Source: Ceriagrion tenellum (Eukaryota; Arthropoda; Insecta; Odonata; Coenagrionidae). Taken from it: 64,000 nucleotides of DNA. The notes beneath the pieces were generated by a model, which saw nothing but the letters and a program-made list of their open reading frames with translations, was not told the origin of the DNA and searched no databases. Of this stretch, positions 11,640 to 21,254 are shown piece by piece (the stretch's first letter is position 1; each line of letters opens with the position of its first letter). The position numbers and the translations under genes were made by a program. The stretch covers positions 81,274,419 to 81,338,418 of the forward strand of contig OY720641.1 in assembly GCA_963169105.1 (NCBI GenBank), read 5' to 3'.

Positions 11640-12576
11640 CACAACTACTTACACGAATAACTATCCGAAGGATGTATAGGAAAATTTATGATAAGCCCTC
11701 GAGAAACAAATTTAGAATTAGAGAGAACGGACGAACTACCTACAGTCTGCCTGAGAGTATAGGTAGGGAAAACAATATATGTGAAAAAGTCCTTGAGGTG
11801 ACGCGCGTGGAGCTGGAGAAAGCCTTCAAAAATGCTGAGTAAAGCAAAACATTTGGACTGCAGGAAAAACTCAACTTAGAAGAATTATCAACCGACTATA
11901 CAAGAAGCAAGTATTTACAATGCGAATCAGAGACAGGAGATATATATAAGCTAAAATTAACAAAGGATTTATACAAGGATGCGATCTCACACCAGCACTT
12001 TTCTACATACACTTAGAGGAGGCAATAAGAGAAACACAAGAAATCGGACAGAAGAGAAATAACATGAACGGAGAAGAAATAAACAAGCTCCGCTAAGCAG
12101 AAGATATCGCAGTAACAGTAGGAAATGACAATATTCTTCTAAAGTCACAAAACCCAAAGCTATTAATGGAAAAAATATGAAAATAAATAAAATGAAGGCC
12201 AAAATCCTAGAATGTGGAAGAGAGAAGCAGAATGTAGAAATCACTCTGAGAAGAGAGAAATTAGAGCAAGTGTATTTCTTCACATATCTCGGAAGTACCA
12301 ACACATGGGACGGAAGAAGTACAATGAGCATCAAGAGAAGAGAGTCCATGGTAACAAAGCGTGTGTGGCAAAATATTGGAGAAAAAAAGTTCATACAAAA
12401 GGACTACAAACGAAGAAACAGTATTTGGAAACATTCGCGTCCGGCGTGTGGCACTTCAAGGATTGTAGGCATGGCTCATTGGAATAGCAGACTAGAGCAT
12501 ACTAGAGGCTTTCAAAACCTGGTGTTGAAGGAGGATGCGGGAGATCAATTGGATGGATCTCAAAAGCAACGATGAG
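11640..12576 (+). pseudogene. LINE-R reverse transcriptase pseudogene, 5' part
   Basis: Decayed RT of the RTE/L2-like kind. Visible landmarks in order are EVTRVELEKAFKNAE near 11795-11840 (before RT motif 1), IQGCDLTPALFYIHLEEAI near 11960-12030 (motif B), and AEDIAV near 12098-12115. The last is where a YADD or FADD box belongs; it is preceded by a stop and has D changed to E. Next come MKINKMKAKILECGR (12177 on), EQVYFFTYLGS near 12270, and WCWRRMREINWMDLKSND near 12517-12572. Part of the palm between the first two landmarks is missing. The element resumes at 13541 after the mariner insertion. Confidence 0.75.
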
Positions 12577-13540
12577 TGAGCAGGTGCATTATCGTGATGC
12601 AAAAGCCATGAATTGTTTTTCCACAATGCCGGACGTTTTTTTCGTATTGATTCTCGCAAACGGCGCATATCTTCAAGGTAATACTCCTTATTGACCGTAC
12701 AACCTTGTGGTAAGAACTCCTGATGCAATACGCCACGGTAATTGAAGAAAACAGTGAGCAAAACCTTGGCATTTGATCGAACTTGGCGTGCTGTCTTCGA
12801 TCTTGGTTCTCCTGGGTACTTCCATTGGGACGATTGGTTTCGACGTCATAACCATATACCCATGATTTGTCACCAGTTATGATCCTTTTGAGCAAATCAG
12901 GATCATCATTGACGTCATTCAACAGCTCCTGAGCGATGCTCATGCGACGGTTCTTCTGGTCAAACTTGAGCAGTTTCGGAACGAACTTCGCTGACACACG
13001 TCTCATGACCAAAACATCCGAAAAAGATGCCTGGCACGAGCCAACCGATATGCCAACATCCTCAGCAACTTCTCTAATAGTGATTCGACGATTTTTCAAA
13101 ACAATACTCTTCACTGCTTCAACGTTTTCATCTGTTGTTGACGTGCTGGGGCGTCCAGAGCGAGGTTCGTCATTGGCATCTTCTCGGGCATCTTGGAAGA
13201 GCTTGTACCACCTATAAACATTTTTTTACTCAGAGCAGACTCACCGTATGCCACTGTCAACATTTTAAGTGTTTTGGAGCACTTAATTCCATTTTTTTAC
13301 ACAAAATTTTATGCAAATTCTTTGATCCATTTGTTTAATAGCAGAAAATCGCCGAGCACACCAAAACACGTCTAACATTTGTATCTGTCAATAACAAACT
13401 AAATATGTTATAATGTTGAAACTGTAAACAAATATTTGGGACATGTATACCAACACAAAAAAAAACAAAAAAATCGAAAATAAAATGTATGTTGCCCGCG
13501 AAATTTTAAAAGTCACCTTACTTTTTTAACACACCTCGTA
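12577..13540 (-). pseudogene. Mariner-family transposase, 3'-truncated and frameshifted
   Basis: A mariner-type DNA transposon on the minus strand. Its 5' terminal inverted repeat ends at about 13540 (cgaggtgtgttaaaaaagta on the minus strand) next to a TA. The N-terminal helix-turn-helix part follows (LTVAYGESALSKK, about 13250-13220), then RRITIREVAEDVGISVGSCQ (13083 down). Catalytic landmarks are ITGDKSWVYGYD near 12880 (first D) and HHDNAPAH near 12580-12605 (second D). A frameshift lies just after YDVETN near 12835. The element stops right after the second catalytic D, so the third D of the DD34D triad, the C terminus and the 3' inverted repeat are absent. It therefore cannot encode an active enzyme. 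Confidence 0.85.
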
Positions 13541-13805
13541 CGAAAGAGAGGAAGAGGAAAGGACCATAAGGGACAAGATAAGGAAAAGGACCAGGTGGGT
13601 TGGGAACACCCTGAGGCACAGTGTGTTGGTGGAGACCGTAATTGATGGTTAATAACGGGAAAATTACCGAGAAGAAGACCAAGAGATAAATACATAGGCC
13701 TAATAAAGAAGAAAGCTACCAGGAAGTAAGCGAACTTGTATTAGATTGCAAAGGAAGGAGGGCTGCAGCGAACCAATCATAGGAATTAACGACAAATGAT
13801 GATTA
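13541..13805 (+). pseudogene. LINE-R pseudogene, 3' part after mariner insertion
   Basis: Continues the LINE interrupted at 12576. It reads RTIRDKIRKRTRWVGNTLRH (13565-13625), then SVLVETVIDG, followed by stops and a frameshift. It continues in another frame with SYQEVSELV and an ending like RRAAANQS near 13770. The same C-terminal pattern (GNTLRYYGLV, VIEDKIEGK, SYQDVRDL) is seen at 56033-56345. The TA at 13541 is the expected mariner target dinucleotide. Confidence 0.7.
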
Positions 13806-13964
13806 ACTTAGTGGCTAAATTACTGCATTAGAAAGATTTTCTCATTCAGGGTTCAATTATGAAGAGATACTATAATGTACGTAATATTTTCGTACCATAT
13901 CTGAGTTGCCAACAGAATTCATATCTTAAATTTAAACAAACTAAATATGCATTTTAAAATTTAC

Positions 13965-14095
13965 ACAATCAGGTCAAATAATATATTGCTTCTACCTATA
14001 GAGCCCCATCTTTTATGTTAGAGGTGCACGGTTGAATGCATAATAAAAGTACTAAAATTATAGAGTGGCATTTGCTCAAATTCAGAAATGTCTGG
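13965..14095 (+). repeat. Dispersed repeat C, copy 1
   Basis: Matches 15580-15715 in the same orientation, sharing ttctacctat, gagccccatcttttac or ttat variants, and tgcacggttgaatgcataa. It is diverged and non-coding. Class unknown. Confidence 0.55.
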
Positions 14096-15160
14096 TGAAT
14101 TCGCAGCTGCCAATTGTAAAATTCACCAGAAATCAATTTAATTTTTCTGAATATATTTGATTCCATAGAGAGAGCACTTCACCAAGCACAGTAATTGGAC
14201 GGCACCCTTTGCAAATGGTATATATAGGCTTAGTCTCCAGCACCCAAAGTTATAAAAGTCTCTGAAGTGTTTTTTTCTACGAGCACAGGCGGGAAAAAAC
14301 CTGTTTACTGATGCATATTTCCTTCGCAGAAAAGCAAAGAAACTATTCATCTAATTACTTTCGCAAGGACAGAAGAAGTGACAAAACGAACGATCAGAAA
14401 ACTAGGACATGAACCAACTATGGAGACCTACATAAAATACCAACCAATCTATAAAAACCTGGCTCGCTTGCGCGACAGGAAATGTGTGAAATGGAGATGT
14501 ATTTTTAGGAGCAAAAATCATTATTCATACAAGTATAAGTAAATGAATGTCAAATTAGCATAATTATTTTCAGATCGACCACATTGTTTTGTTTATAGCT
14601 TGAATATTTAGAAACTGGTAACTAAAATGCGAAAAAGGATTTATTTTAAGAAAAACTCAAAAACAAAAACATCCTTGAACACTTAAATAAATATCTGAAG
14701 AATTTAACTTAAATGTTATTTTTATGGTTTTATAACCTAGTGCAATTACCTTATTGCAATATCGAGCGCCGAAAATAATCCGGGAATGTTGAAGTATAAA
14801 AAAGTTAATGATTGTGAGAAAAATGTATCTTGCGATTACGAGATAAGCATCCAAATGACTTAAAAGTTACCGATAACGTGGGAAAATATTATTCTAAATA
14901 GATTATATTTATAAATTAGCTGCTACCGAGCATAAGTACATATTAATATAATATTTTTTCGTTTTATAAATAACTGAGGTATTTAAATCATCTTTCTTTT
15001 CATAAGATTATCATGAACCAATAATAAAATTACTATACTTAACGAATATTACATTTTCCTATCCACAATCTGGTTTATCATCACTAATCCAAACCGCTGT
15101 GCTTCAGTCAACACAAGGTAGGATATTATCATTGACACATTCGAGATCCGTCACCTCATC
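14096..15160. other. No recognisable gene
   Basis: AT-rich; short ORFs at the random level only. Confidence 0.35.
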
Positions 15161-15194
15161 TTTAGAGTTAACGTCAAAGACACGAGGTTCCGAG

Positions 15195-15330
15195 CTCAGC
15201 ATCACCAGCCGGGGGCACTAGGTCACTTCCTCCGATGCTGTGGATATCCTGCGGCACATATAAGCCCTGCGTGCAGCGTGCGCAAGTGAGTAGTATATGC
15301 TTTACAAATAGCACCAGCGACATGGTAAGA
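15195..15330 (+). promoter_or_regulatory. Possible promoter and first mini-exon (speculative)
   Basis: A GC-richer island in AT-rich DNA contains a TATA-like catataag at 15257-15264. About 60 nt further is an ATG at 15322-15324 directly followed by gtaaga, a good 5' splice-site match. Some insect secreted and cuticular protein genes have this layout, a TATA promoter and a tiny first coding exon ending at or just after the ATG. No second exon was identified, so this may be chance. Confidence 0.2.
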
Positions 15331-15579
15331 AAGGTTGATCTAGAATTTTCTCTATGCATGATAGAAGCAAAATTATAATTTCATTCTCATCACTAAGCAT
15401 TTTTTAGTTATATGAGGTACATATGCATACTAATATTAATGGCACAATGCTATGATTTTATGATATCGCTCAGTAATTCTCGAAAGACAAAAATTTGACT
15501 CAATATTTATACGTGCCTTTATCAGCCCCTCCTGTGTTGTCAATAAAATTCAGAATTGAAATTAAAATAACAAAAAAAT

Positions 15580-15715
15580 TGCATTTTAACATTTACCCTA
15601 TTTGGCCAAATAATAATTCTACCTATGGAGCCCCATCTTTTACGATAGAATTGCACGGTTGAATGCATAAGGAAAGCACTTAAAATATAGAACGACATTT
15701 TCTCAGATATTTCAT
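15580..15715 (+). repeat. Dispersed repeat C, copy 2
   Basis: Second copy of the unit at 13965-14095, about 1.6 kb downstream. It shares attctacctatggagcccc and gcacggttgaatgcataa. The minus-strand ORF of 106 codons that crosses it (15540-15860) is not recognisable as a protein family and probably is not a gene. Confidence 0.55.
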
Positions 15716-16261
15716 TAACTGTCTCCTCAATTATATTCCAACACCAATGCTGCATGGGAACCAACCATGTATTTCTTAATACTCTAACACGCAACCTCTT
15801 TTTCTGGATCAGTTTATTTCCTTCGGTCTTGTTAACATCCGAGAAGCCTGACCCTTTCATATACTATTTCCCGTCATTATGCGTTTCAAAGTCCTAATCA
15901 GCATTACATTTCTCCTTCCGACTGTTTTTTTACTAACTTACGACACTTACTCTTGATTAGATCATACATGTCAATGAAGCTTCCCGGAATTTCCAAGAGC
16001 TGTTTTAATTGCCCTCTTTTCAGCACATTATAATATCTGACCGATAATTTATGTCCACCCCCACACCTTTAATACCTCAAGCATACCCTCGACTACTAAA
16101 GCAGTTTTTCGCTAAACTCTACATCCACCTTAGGGTACCTTGATTAGTCATAGTGGAGATCATATTCGAATAATACGTTATAATATCAGCATCTTGGGAA
16201 AGAATGAATTACATTTAAATATCTTTCTCGGGCTTCGTACCGGGTAATGTTTTCAAAATCC

Positions 16262-16302
16262 GCCGACGTTTCGGAAAACGACTTGCTTTCCATTTTCAAG
16301 GC
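16262..16302 (-). ncRNA. Hammerhead-ribozyme-like motif at the PLE-1 end
   Basis: Read on the minus strand: stem I is GCC (16302-16300) with GGC (16264-16262). The core is TTGAAAA then one extra T. Stem II is GGAAA with TTTCC. GAAAC is at 16272-16268 and GTC at 16267-16265. Stem III is just the palindrome ACGT. Relative to the usual CTGANGA core, positions 3 and 8 are both changed (C to T and G to A), which keeps their Watson-Crick pair. A TATA-like tttaaaatag lies about 30-40 nt upstream. Position and form fit the ribozyme known in the terminal repeats of Penelope-like elements. Confidence 0.6.
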
Positions 16303-16436
16303 ACGTGTTATTTCCGCCGTGACCGCTATAACACTATTTTAAACTGGCTGTTGATGGCCCAACAATGAAGGTTGCGATCCCTATGATTGGCTGACGTGTT
16401 CCGCTGGCCGTTGAATCATTTTTTCATCTTTTTAAT

Positions 16437-17438
16437 TCATTTGATCACTGGCCACCAGGTATTACTCAGTTGGAATCCGGTGTCTCTATTAAATTTATGC
16501 GGATGCAATCGTATCTCGATGGTCTCTTTGATAATGCGGTCCCAGTAACGGTGTGCGCGGCAAAGGATTTCTGCATCGGTCCATTTAATGGCATGGTCTT
16601 CGTTGATGCTGTGTTCCGCCACTGCCGAATTCTCTGGTTGCGCCAATCTAAAGTGCCTACGATGTCCTTCAAGCCTGGTTTCAATTGTTCGACCAGTCTC
16701 CCCTACATATATTTCGCCACATTCACACGGAATCTGGTATACCCCTGGTGTCTTCAATTCGGTGGGATCTTTTGCCTTAACCAACAGGTCCCTTGATTTT
16801 GATGGTGGCGAATGGATCGTTTTAATGTTAAAACGAAGCAGAATGCGGTGAATCTTTCCCGATATAGTGGAAACATAAGGGATCAAAGCTTGGGCCACAG
16901 GGTTTTTAGGTAGCTCTCCTGCGCCACTCTCCTGGGTTTCACCGAATCTTCTTAAGGCTTTAAAAATCTGTTGTCTCCCATAGCCATTCTGCAGAAATGT
17001 CCTTTCTAGGTGCTGCAATTCAGCTGAAATGCTTTCTTTATCAGATATTGTTTTGGCTCTATGTATAAGCGTAGATAAAACTGCGCATTTTTGTGATGGA
17101 TGATGGTGGCTCCGTCCGTTGAGGTAAAGGTAAGTATGGGTAGGCTTCCGGTAAACGCTGTGGCCTAAGCTCCCATCTTCTTTCCTGCGGATTAAGATGT
17201 CGAGGAACGGAAGTTGACCATTTTCTTCTTTCTCCATGGTAACTTTGATGTTCGGGTGTTGGTTGTTCATGTGATTTATAAAATCTTCTAATGCAACCGT
17301 ACCATGTGGCCAGACTAAGGAGGAGTCATCTAAATATCTGAAAAAGCACTTTGGACGTAGGGGAGCTGAATTGAGGGCTTTTTCCTTAAAGTCTTCCGTA
17401 TAAAAGTTAGCTATCGCTGGTGAAAGGGGTGATCCCAT
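16437..17438 (-). CDS. PLE-1 reverse transcriptase C-terminal half plus GIY-YIG endonuclease
   Basis: A 333-codon open frame. It starts at MGSPLSP, which is RT motif B (substrate positioning), and this Met is an internal codon, not a true start. RYLDDSS near residues 34-40 is motif C with the catalytic DD. LPFLDILI and HSVYRKPTHTYLYL (residues about 76-105) are typical of PLE palm-thumb sequence. From about residue 232, GVYQIPCECG and EIYVGETGRTIETRL form the GIY-YIG nuclease core with a CxC motif. KETIEIRL near residues 302-309 carries the expected catalytic Glu. The frame is intact to its TGA stop. Upstream it is separated from motif A by a single in-frame TAG just before QVDGVTMGSPLSP. Confidence is high for the family. 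Confidence 0.92.
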   Translation of the reverse strand: MGSPLSPAIANFYTEDFKEKALNSAPLRPKCFFRYLDDSSLVWPHGTVALEDFINHMNNQHPNIKVTMEKEENGQLPFLDILIRRKEDGSLGHSVYRKPTHTYLYLNGRSHHHPSQKCAVLSTLIHRAKTISDKESISAELQHLERTFLQNGYGRQQIFKALRRFGETQESGAGELPKNPVAQALIPYVSTISGKIHRILLRFNIKTIHSPPSKSRDLLVKAKDPTELKTPGVYQIPCECGEIYVGETGRTIETRLEGHRRHFRLAQPENSAVAEHSINEDHAIKWTDAEILCRAHRYWDRIIKETIEIRLHPHKFNRDTGFQLSNTWWPVIK

Positions 17439-17456
17439 AGTGACACCATCAACCTG

Positions 17457-18024
17457 CTAATAGTAAATCCCCTTGAAAGAAAAGTACGAAGAGGTCAGTA
17501 CATGATGGAAGAGCTTGACTGGTTTGGCGTCGAAATTTCTCTCCAATAGTCTTAAGGTGTCAGAAAGAGGTACACGAGTGAAGAGGGACACCACATCAAG
17601 ACTCACCATTATGTCATTCATGTCCAAACGAATATCTTTTAGGGTTTTTACAAATTCTAGCGAGTTCTTCACATGGTGTTCACTTAGTCCTAGGAATAGC
17701 GTTATAATACCCGTTAGGTATTTTGCTAAATTATACGTGGGAGAGTTAATTGCACTGATAATCAGCCTGAGTGGTGTACCTTTCTTGTGTCTTAGGCAAC
17801 CCATATATCCTATGAGGCAATGGTGCATGAAAAAATAGATTCTTAACTGTCTCTTGTGGAAGATTCATTTCGTTAATTATCTTTACGGTCCTCCTGGAGA
17901 TGGTTTCCGTTGGGTCTCGGGGTATTTTTCTATAAGCTTTGTCCATTAGTAACTCCAGAATCTTGTGAAGGTAATCAGCCTTTTTCATAAGAACAGTAGC
18001 AGACAGGCAAAACAAGCAGAACAA
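17457..18024 (-). pseudogene. PLE-1 reverse transcriptase N-terminal half, frameshifted
   Basis: Two overlapping frames carry successive RT segments. The upstream piece (17746-18024) reads SATVLMKKADYLHKI and LPHRIYGLPKTQ. The downstream one (17457-17828) reads GTPLRLIISAINSPTYNLAKYL, split here, with motif A MVSLDVVSLFTRVPL (catalytic D) and ends at FKGIYY before the TAG. The frames meet at about 17760-17830, so one indel explains the break. The sequence IVLLVCLSATVLM near 18010-18025 replaces a region usually with an ADKG signature, so a second lesion is likely there. Confidence 0.85.
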
Positions 18025-18129
18025 TTACGGAATTATTTCTTCTTAAAGATTGCAAGGCCATTCTTTCTTTCTTCGAAATGTTGGCTTTTGGTGGAACAGC
18101 TTTTTTAAGGACGAGAGAGATTTCACTTC

Positions 18130-18561
18130 TTACCTCCTCAGCTTCATCGTTGGGTAGTTTTCCACTTCCTCTATTCCTCCAATTATTTCATTAAATGGGA
18201 TATATCGAGGTGCGGGTGCAAAGTTAAGGCCCTTGGAAAGAACGGAAAGTGCGTCTTCATCAATCCTCTCATCGGTCAAGTTAATTACCGTACGGTGATG
18301 ATCAATTGTAGTGGGCCATATCTCGGTGGTTGCTCTATTTCCGAACTTCTTTTCTAACCTTTCCGCGTCCCGTTTTTGAATTGATTCTCCCAAAGAATAT
18401 GTTGCACGATCAACAAACTCCCAGTCGAGTGGTGACAGTATGGCTGAAAGGTGTAGGTGGATGTCCTTCAATCTTCTAGCGTTGCGATCTAGAACCCACC
18501 TCTTGTCTTGAATACGTTCTCTACGCAATGCAAAACTCGTCCGTCGAAGTATACGATCCAC
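18130..18561 (-). pseudogene. PLE-1 N-terminal coding segment
   Basis: A 143-codon open segment read on the minus strand directly upstream of the RT. It is rich in charged residues (RRERIQDKRWVLDRNARRLK) and includes LNFAPAPRYIPFNEIIGGIE near its end, as in the N-terminal part of PLE proteins just before the RT core. It ends in a stop at 18130. The link to the next segment (18025-18129) reads EVRSEISLVLKKAVPPK then NNSVIVL, so the stop is a lesion inside a once continuous ORF. Confidence 0.75.
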
Positions 18562-18800
18562 TTTCTTCGACTTCAGTGGTGATTTTCAAAAGAAGGTATA
18601 ATTTCCTCGTCAGGATTTCCAACCTGAAAACGCCAGCAGTATGGCTGGAGAAACAGTTTTTAACCATAAATATCACGCGGAGAAACGCAGCTCCACGCCC
18701 GAAAGCTGTTCCACTGTGTTCCATATGGTTTTGTCTTCTTCATTTCTTATTCATCCATCCATTTGATTTTCAGCATCTGCCTCCAACAAGAGTTTTCAAA

Positions 18801-21109
18801 ATCGACTAATCTATTCTGATTACCTATGTTTCCGACCCATAAAATGCGCTTGAATATTTTCACGTTGTTCCCTCACTTTTAGTCCAACACATTTTTATCA
18901 CAGTGGTCACCTTTTCATCGTGAACGCTATCTTAGCTCAGGAGATTCCGCACTTCCTCCCCACTAATGAGTGACGGACACCAAGTGCTAATGAATTACAA
19001 TCCCTGGAACGATCGAAAAAGAAATGAGGCGATGAATTAAGCCAAGGACGAATCGAGGGATTACAAGAAACAAGTGCGAATACAAAGGCGAGGCAAAATG
19101 ATCAATCGAAGCCGGATTCCAGGGATGATCCGAGGCTTTCGGGATTTGAGAGCGGCTTACGCAGCCGTTTGCTCGCTAGCGTGTTGAGGGTCAGTGAACC
19201 AACTCGCTTTGCGTCGTGGGGATGCGTAATATCAATCGTCATTCATTACAGCGAGGGCTTGACGGGCAGCAGAGAAAATGTTTTCAATTTTATTTATTTT
19301 TTTCGCGGCAGCCAAAGGTTGCTCCCCATCACCTCACGAACTTAACGACCCACGCCTGAGCTCTCCACAAACAGCTCCGACGCCGATAAGGCCCCGAGCC
19401 CCCACTTTCCCCCCCCATCCTCCCTCCTCCTCCCCGCCTTCCACTTTCAACTCCCGCACACCACATACCCACCACTCCAAAATGCCATCGCAATCAAAAA
19501 GCAAATCAACCAAATGGAATTCCTTGCCCGAGACGGCTTTATGTTCGTCACTCATTGTCGCAGCGGGAGATTCCAAATGGAATTGGATGTAAAAGGTATT
19601 GGGAGAGGGCGGGGAAGGACAGTAGGGAAGCCGGGACTGTCTCCCACTCAAATCGAGACGAGGCCATAATCGTTACGGAAACCACTTGGGATTAACTTAA
19701 TAGATGGCGAAAATGAATTAGATATACCGGGAAATTAATTTTATTTTTTTTCGTTCGAGTATATTTTTTCCATTTCCCCTCTCCCCATGATTTGAGCACT
19801 TTTTCCCGATGACGATCGACGCTCTTCCGATGCTAAATGCTTTATTGATCGGAGCGCTCCGAGTAAAAGCGATCGATGATGGACCGTATCGTGACAGGCA
19901 AATTCAAAGAAAATGTCCCCTGGGAATAAGAATCGTCTAGAGAATAAAAATGACAGTCACGTTTCACAGATATGGCTCTAACTATTATTTCATACAACCA
20001 GTATTAATCATGAATTGGCTATGCATGCAGTTTCCGTTTATGGATTCATATTACGTGAATGTCAAAAAGCTAAATAAAAATCAATGTAAAACAACTGAGA
20101 TCCGTAATCATGCATTTCCGTGTAATTCACAGCAATACGTACTAACTTAACAATGAAGATCAGAAATATATAATCGTACAGGGAATGAGACATGCACCGA
20201 TTTATAAACACTAAAAGTAATTTTCTCCGAAATAGTGAAATTCTCCGTCCTTCATACAGCCTTGGATTATATTAAATGAACACGAGTACAAATTCTTTAC
20301 CTAGGCAATGTTGAATGCTCATCTTTATATAAAGCTACATTCAATCAATAAACAACTATAATACTCAAGAAGTATGAACATTACCTCACTGGCTATTAAA
20401 ATAAACAATAATTTAGTAAAATGACGTTATAATAAATAATTAAAACTATAAATACCGAGATAAAATGTATAATTATGTAATAATAATTGAAGTATAAGCT
20501 GTATCGACTGAATTACGTTTATACCAGGAGTCGATAATTCTTCAAAGGGAGAATTTATTACGAATAAGAAGTTTCGTTATAGAAAATGTATTAACTGCTG
20601 GATAAAGCTCTGAACTAATCATTTAAATGCATATCTGTATCAGTAAACCCTAAAAATAAAAGCAGGAATTTTCTAATTTCGAATTTATACAGCCCTTAAA
20701 TTAGTCCATCGCTATCGGACATTCTTGGAAAGTATGTGGCCATTACTGCGATTGCTAAGGATTAGTGAATATGCTACTCGAAAAGAAATTTGAGACTGAA
20801 GAGTGCAAACACTTCTAGCATACTAACGACTCTCTATGAAGGCACTTGATTCATTAAGACACCTCAGCATGTAGTGATTGCGATTCCAAATCACGATTTA
20901 GCCCTATGGTCAACCGAACCAACCCTTGGTGGCATATTTTTGTTGAAATAAAAATAGAACCACGAAACAACGGCTACTAAAAAATTCTTTACTACGAATT
21001 TGGAAATTAGTAGAATTGCTTAGGAACGTTATTGTAAGGATTAGTCAATGGCACTTATGTTGTGAAATGAAAGCTGTAACTTAGTAGTTCCACATCAACT
21101 TTATTTTTT
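18801..21109. other. No recognisable gene; C-rich tract
   Basis: Mostly AT-rich. A plus-strand C-rich run at about 19370-19470 yields overlapping proline-rich and glycine-rich ORFs (19278-19651) that I regard as compositional. Nothing else was recognised. Confidence 0.35.
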
Positions 21110-21220
21110 ATTTTTATTTAACTTTAATTAAATTAATTTAAAAATTTTTAAATTAAATAAATTTAAAAAAGTTTAATTAAAATTAATTAAAAAATAAAAT
21201 AAAATTATATAAATTTAAGA
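21105..21220. repeat. AT-only low-complexity tract
   Basis: About 115 bp made almost entirely of A and T with interrupted ttaatt and aaatttaa words. It sits immediately 3' (minus strand) of the hammerhead-like motif at 21221-21254 and could be the decayed A-rich part of the same insertion. Confidence 0.6.
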
Positions 21221-21254
21221 CCTAGGTTTCGACTTACAAGGTCATCATCAGGAC
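21221..21254 (-). ncRNA. Decayed hammerhead-like motif (21.2 kb)
   Basis: Minus strand: CTGATGA (21251-21245), one extra T, stem II GAC with GTC, GAAAC, then stem III as part of the palindrome ACCTAGGT, then C. Stem I is not apparent (GTC before, TTA after). The ACCTAGGTC end matches the motif in the inverted repeat at 2016-2458, so they are one family. Confidence 0.45.

Larger units (their letters stand above)
16225..18800 (-). mobile_element. Penelope-like retroelement PLE-1 (near complete)
   Basis: A Penelope-like element on the minus strand, composed of an N-terminal segment, a reverse transcriptase and a C-terminal GIY-YIG endonuclease, followed by a terminal region with the hammerhead-like motif. 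The box GAAGCCCGAGAA just beyond the motif is shared with the end of PLE-2 (57129-57140), so both ends belong to related families. The left boundary is placed near 16225 and the right is uncertain near 18800. I did not find a clear second terminal repeat or target duplication. Confidence 0.75.

Noticed and set aside
11987..12394. 135-codon hydrophobic minus-strand ORF
   Set aside because: It is antisense to the LINE-R reverse transcriptase segment that has recognisable RT motifs.
19278..19651. Two overlapping ORFs that might be a proline-rich protein
   Set aside because: They come from a C-rich run; no domain or consistent start was found.
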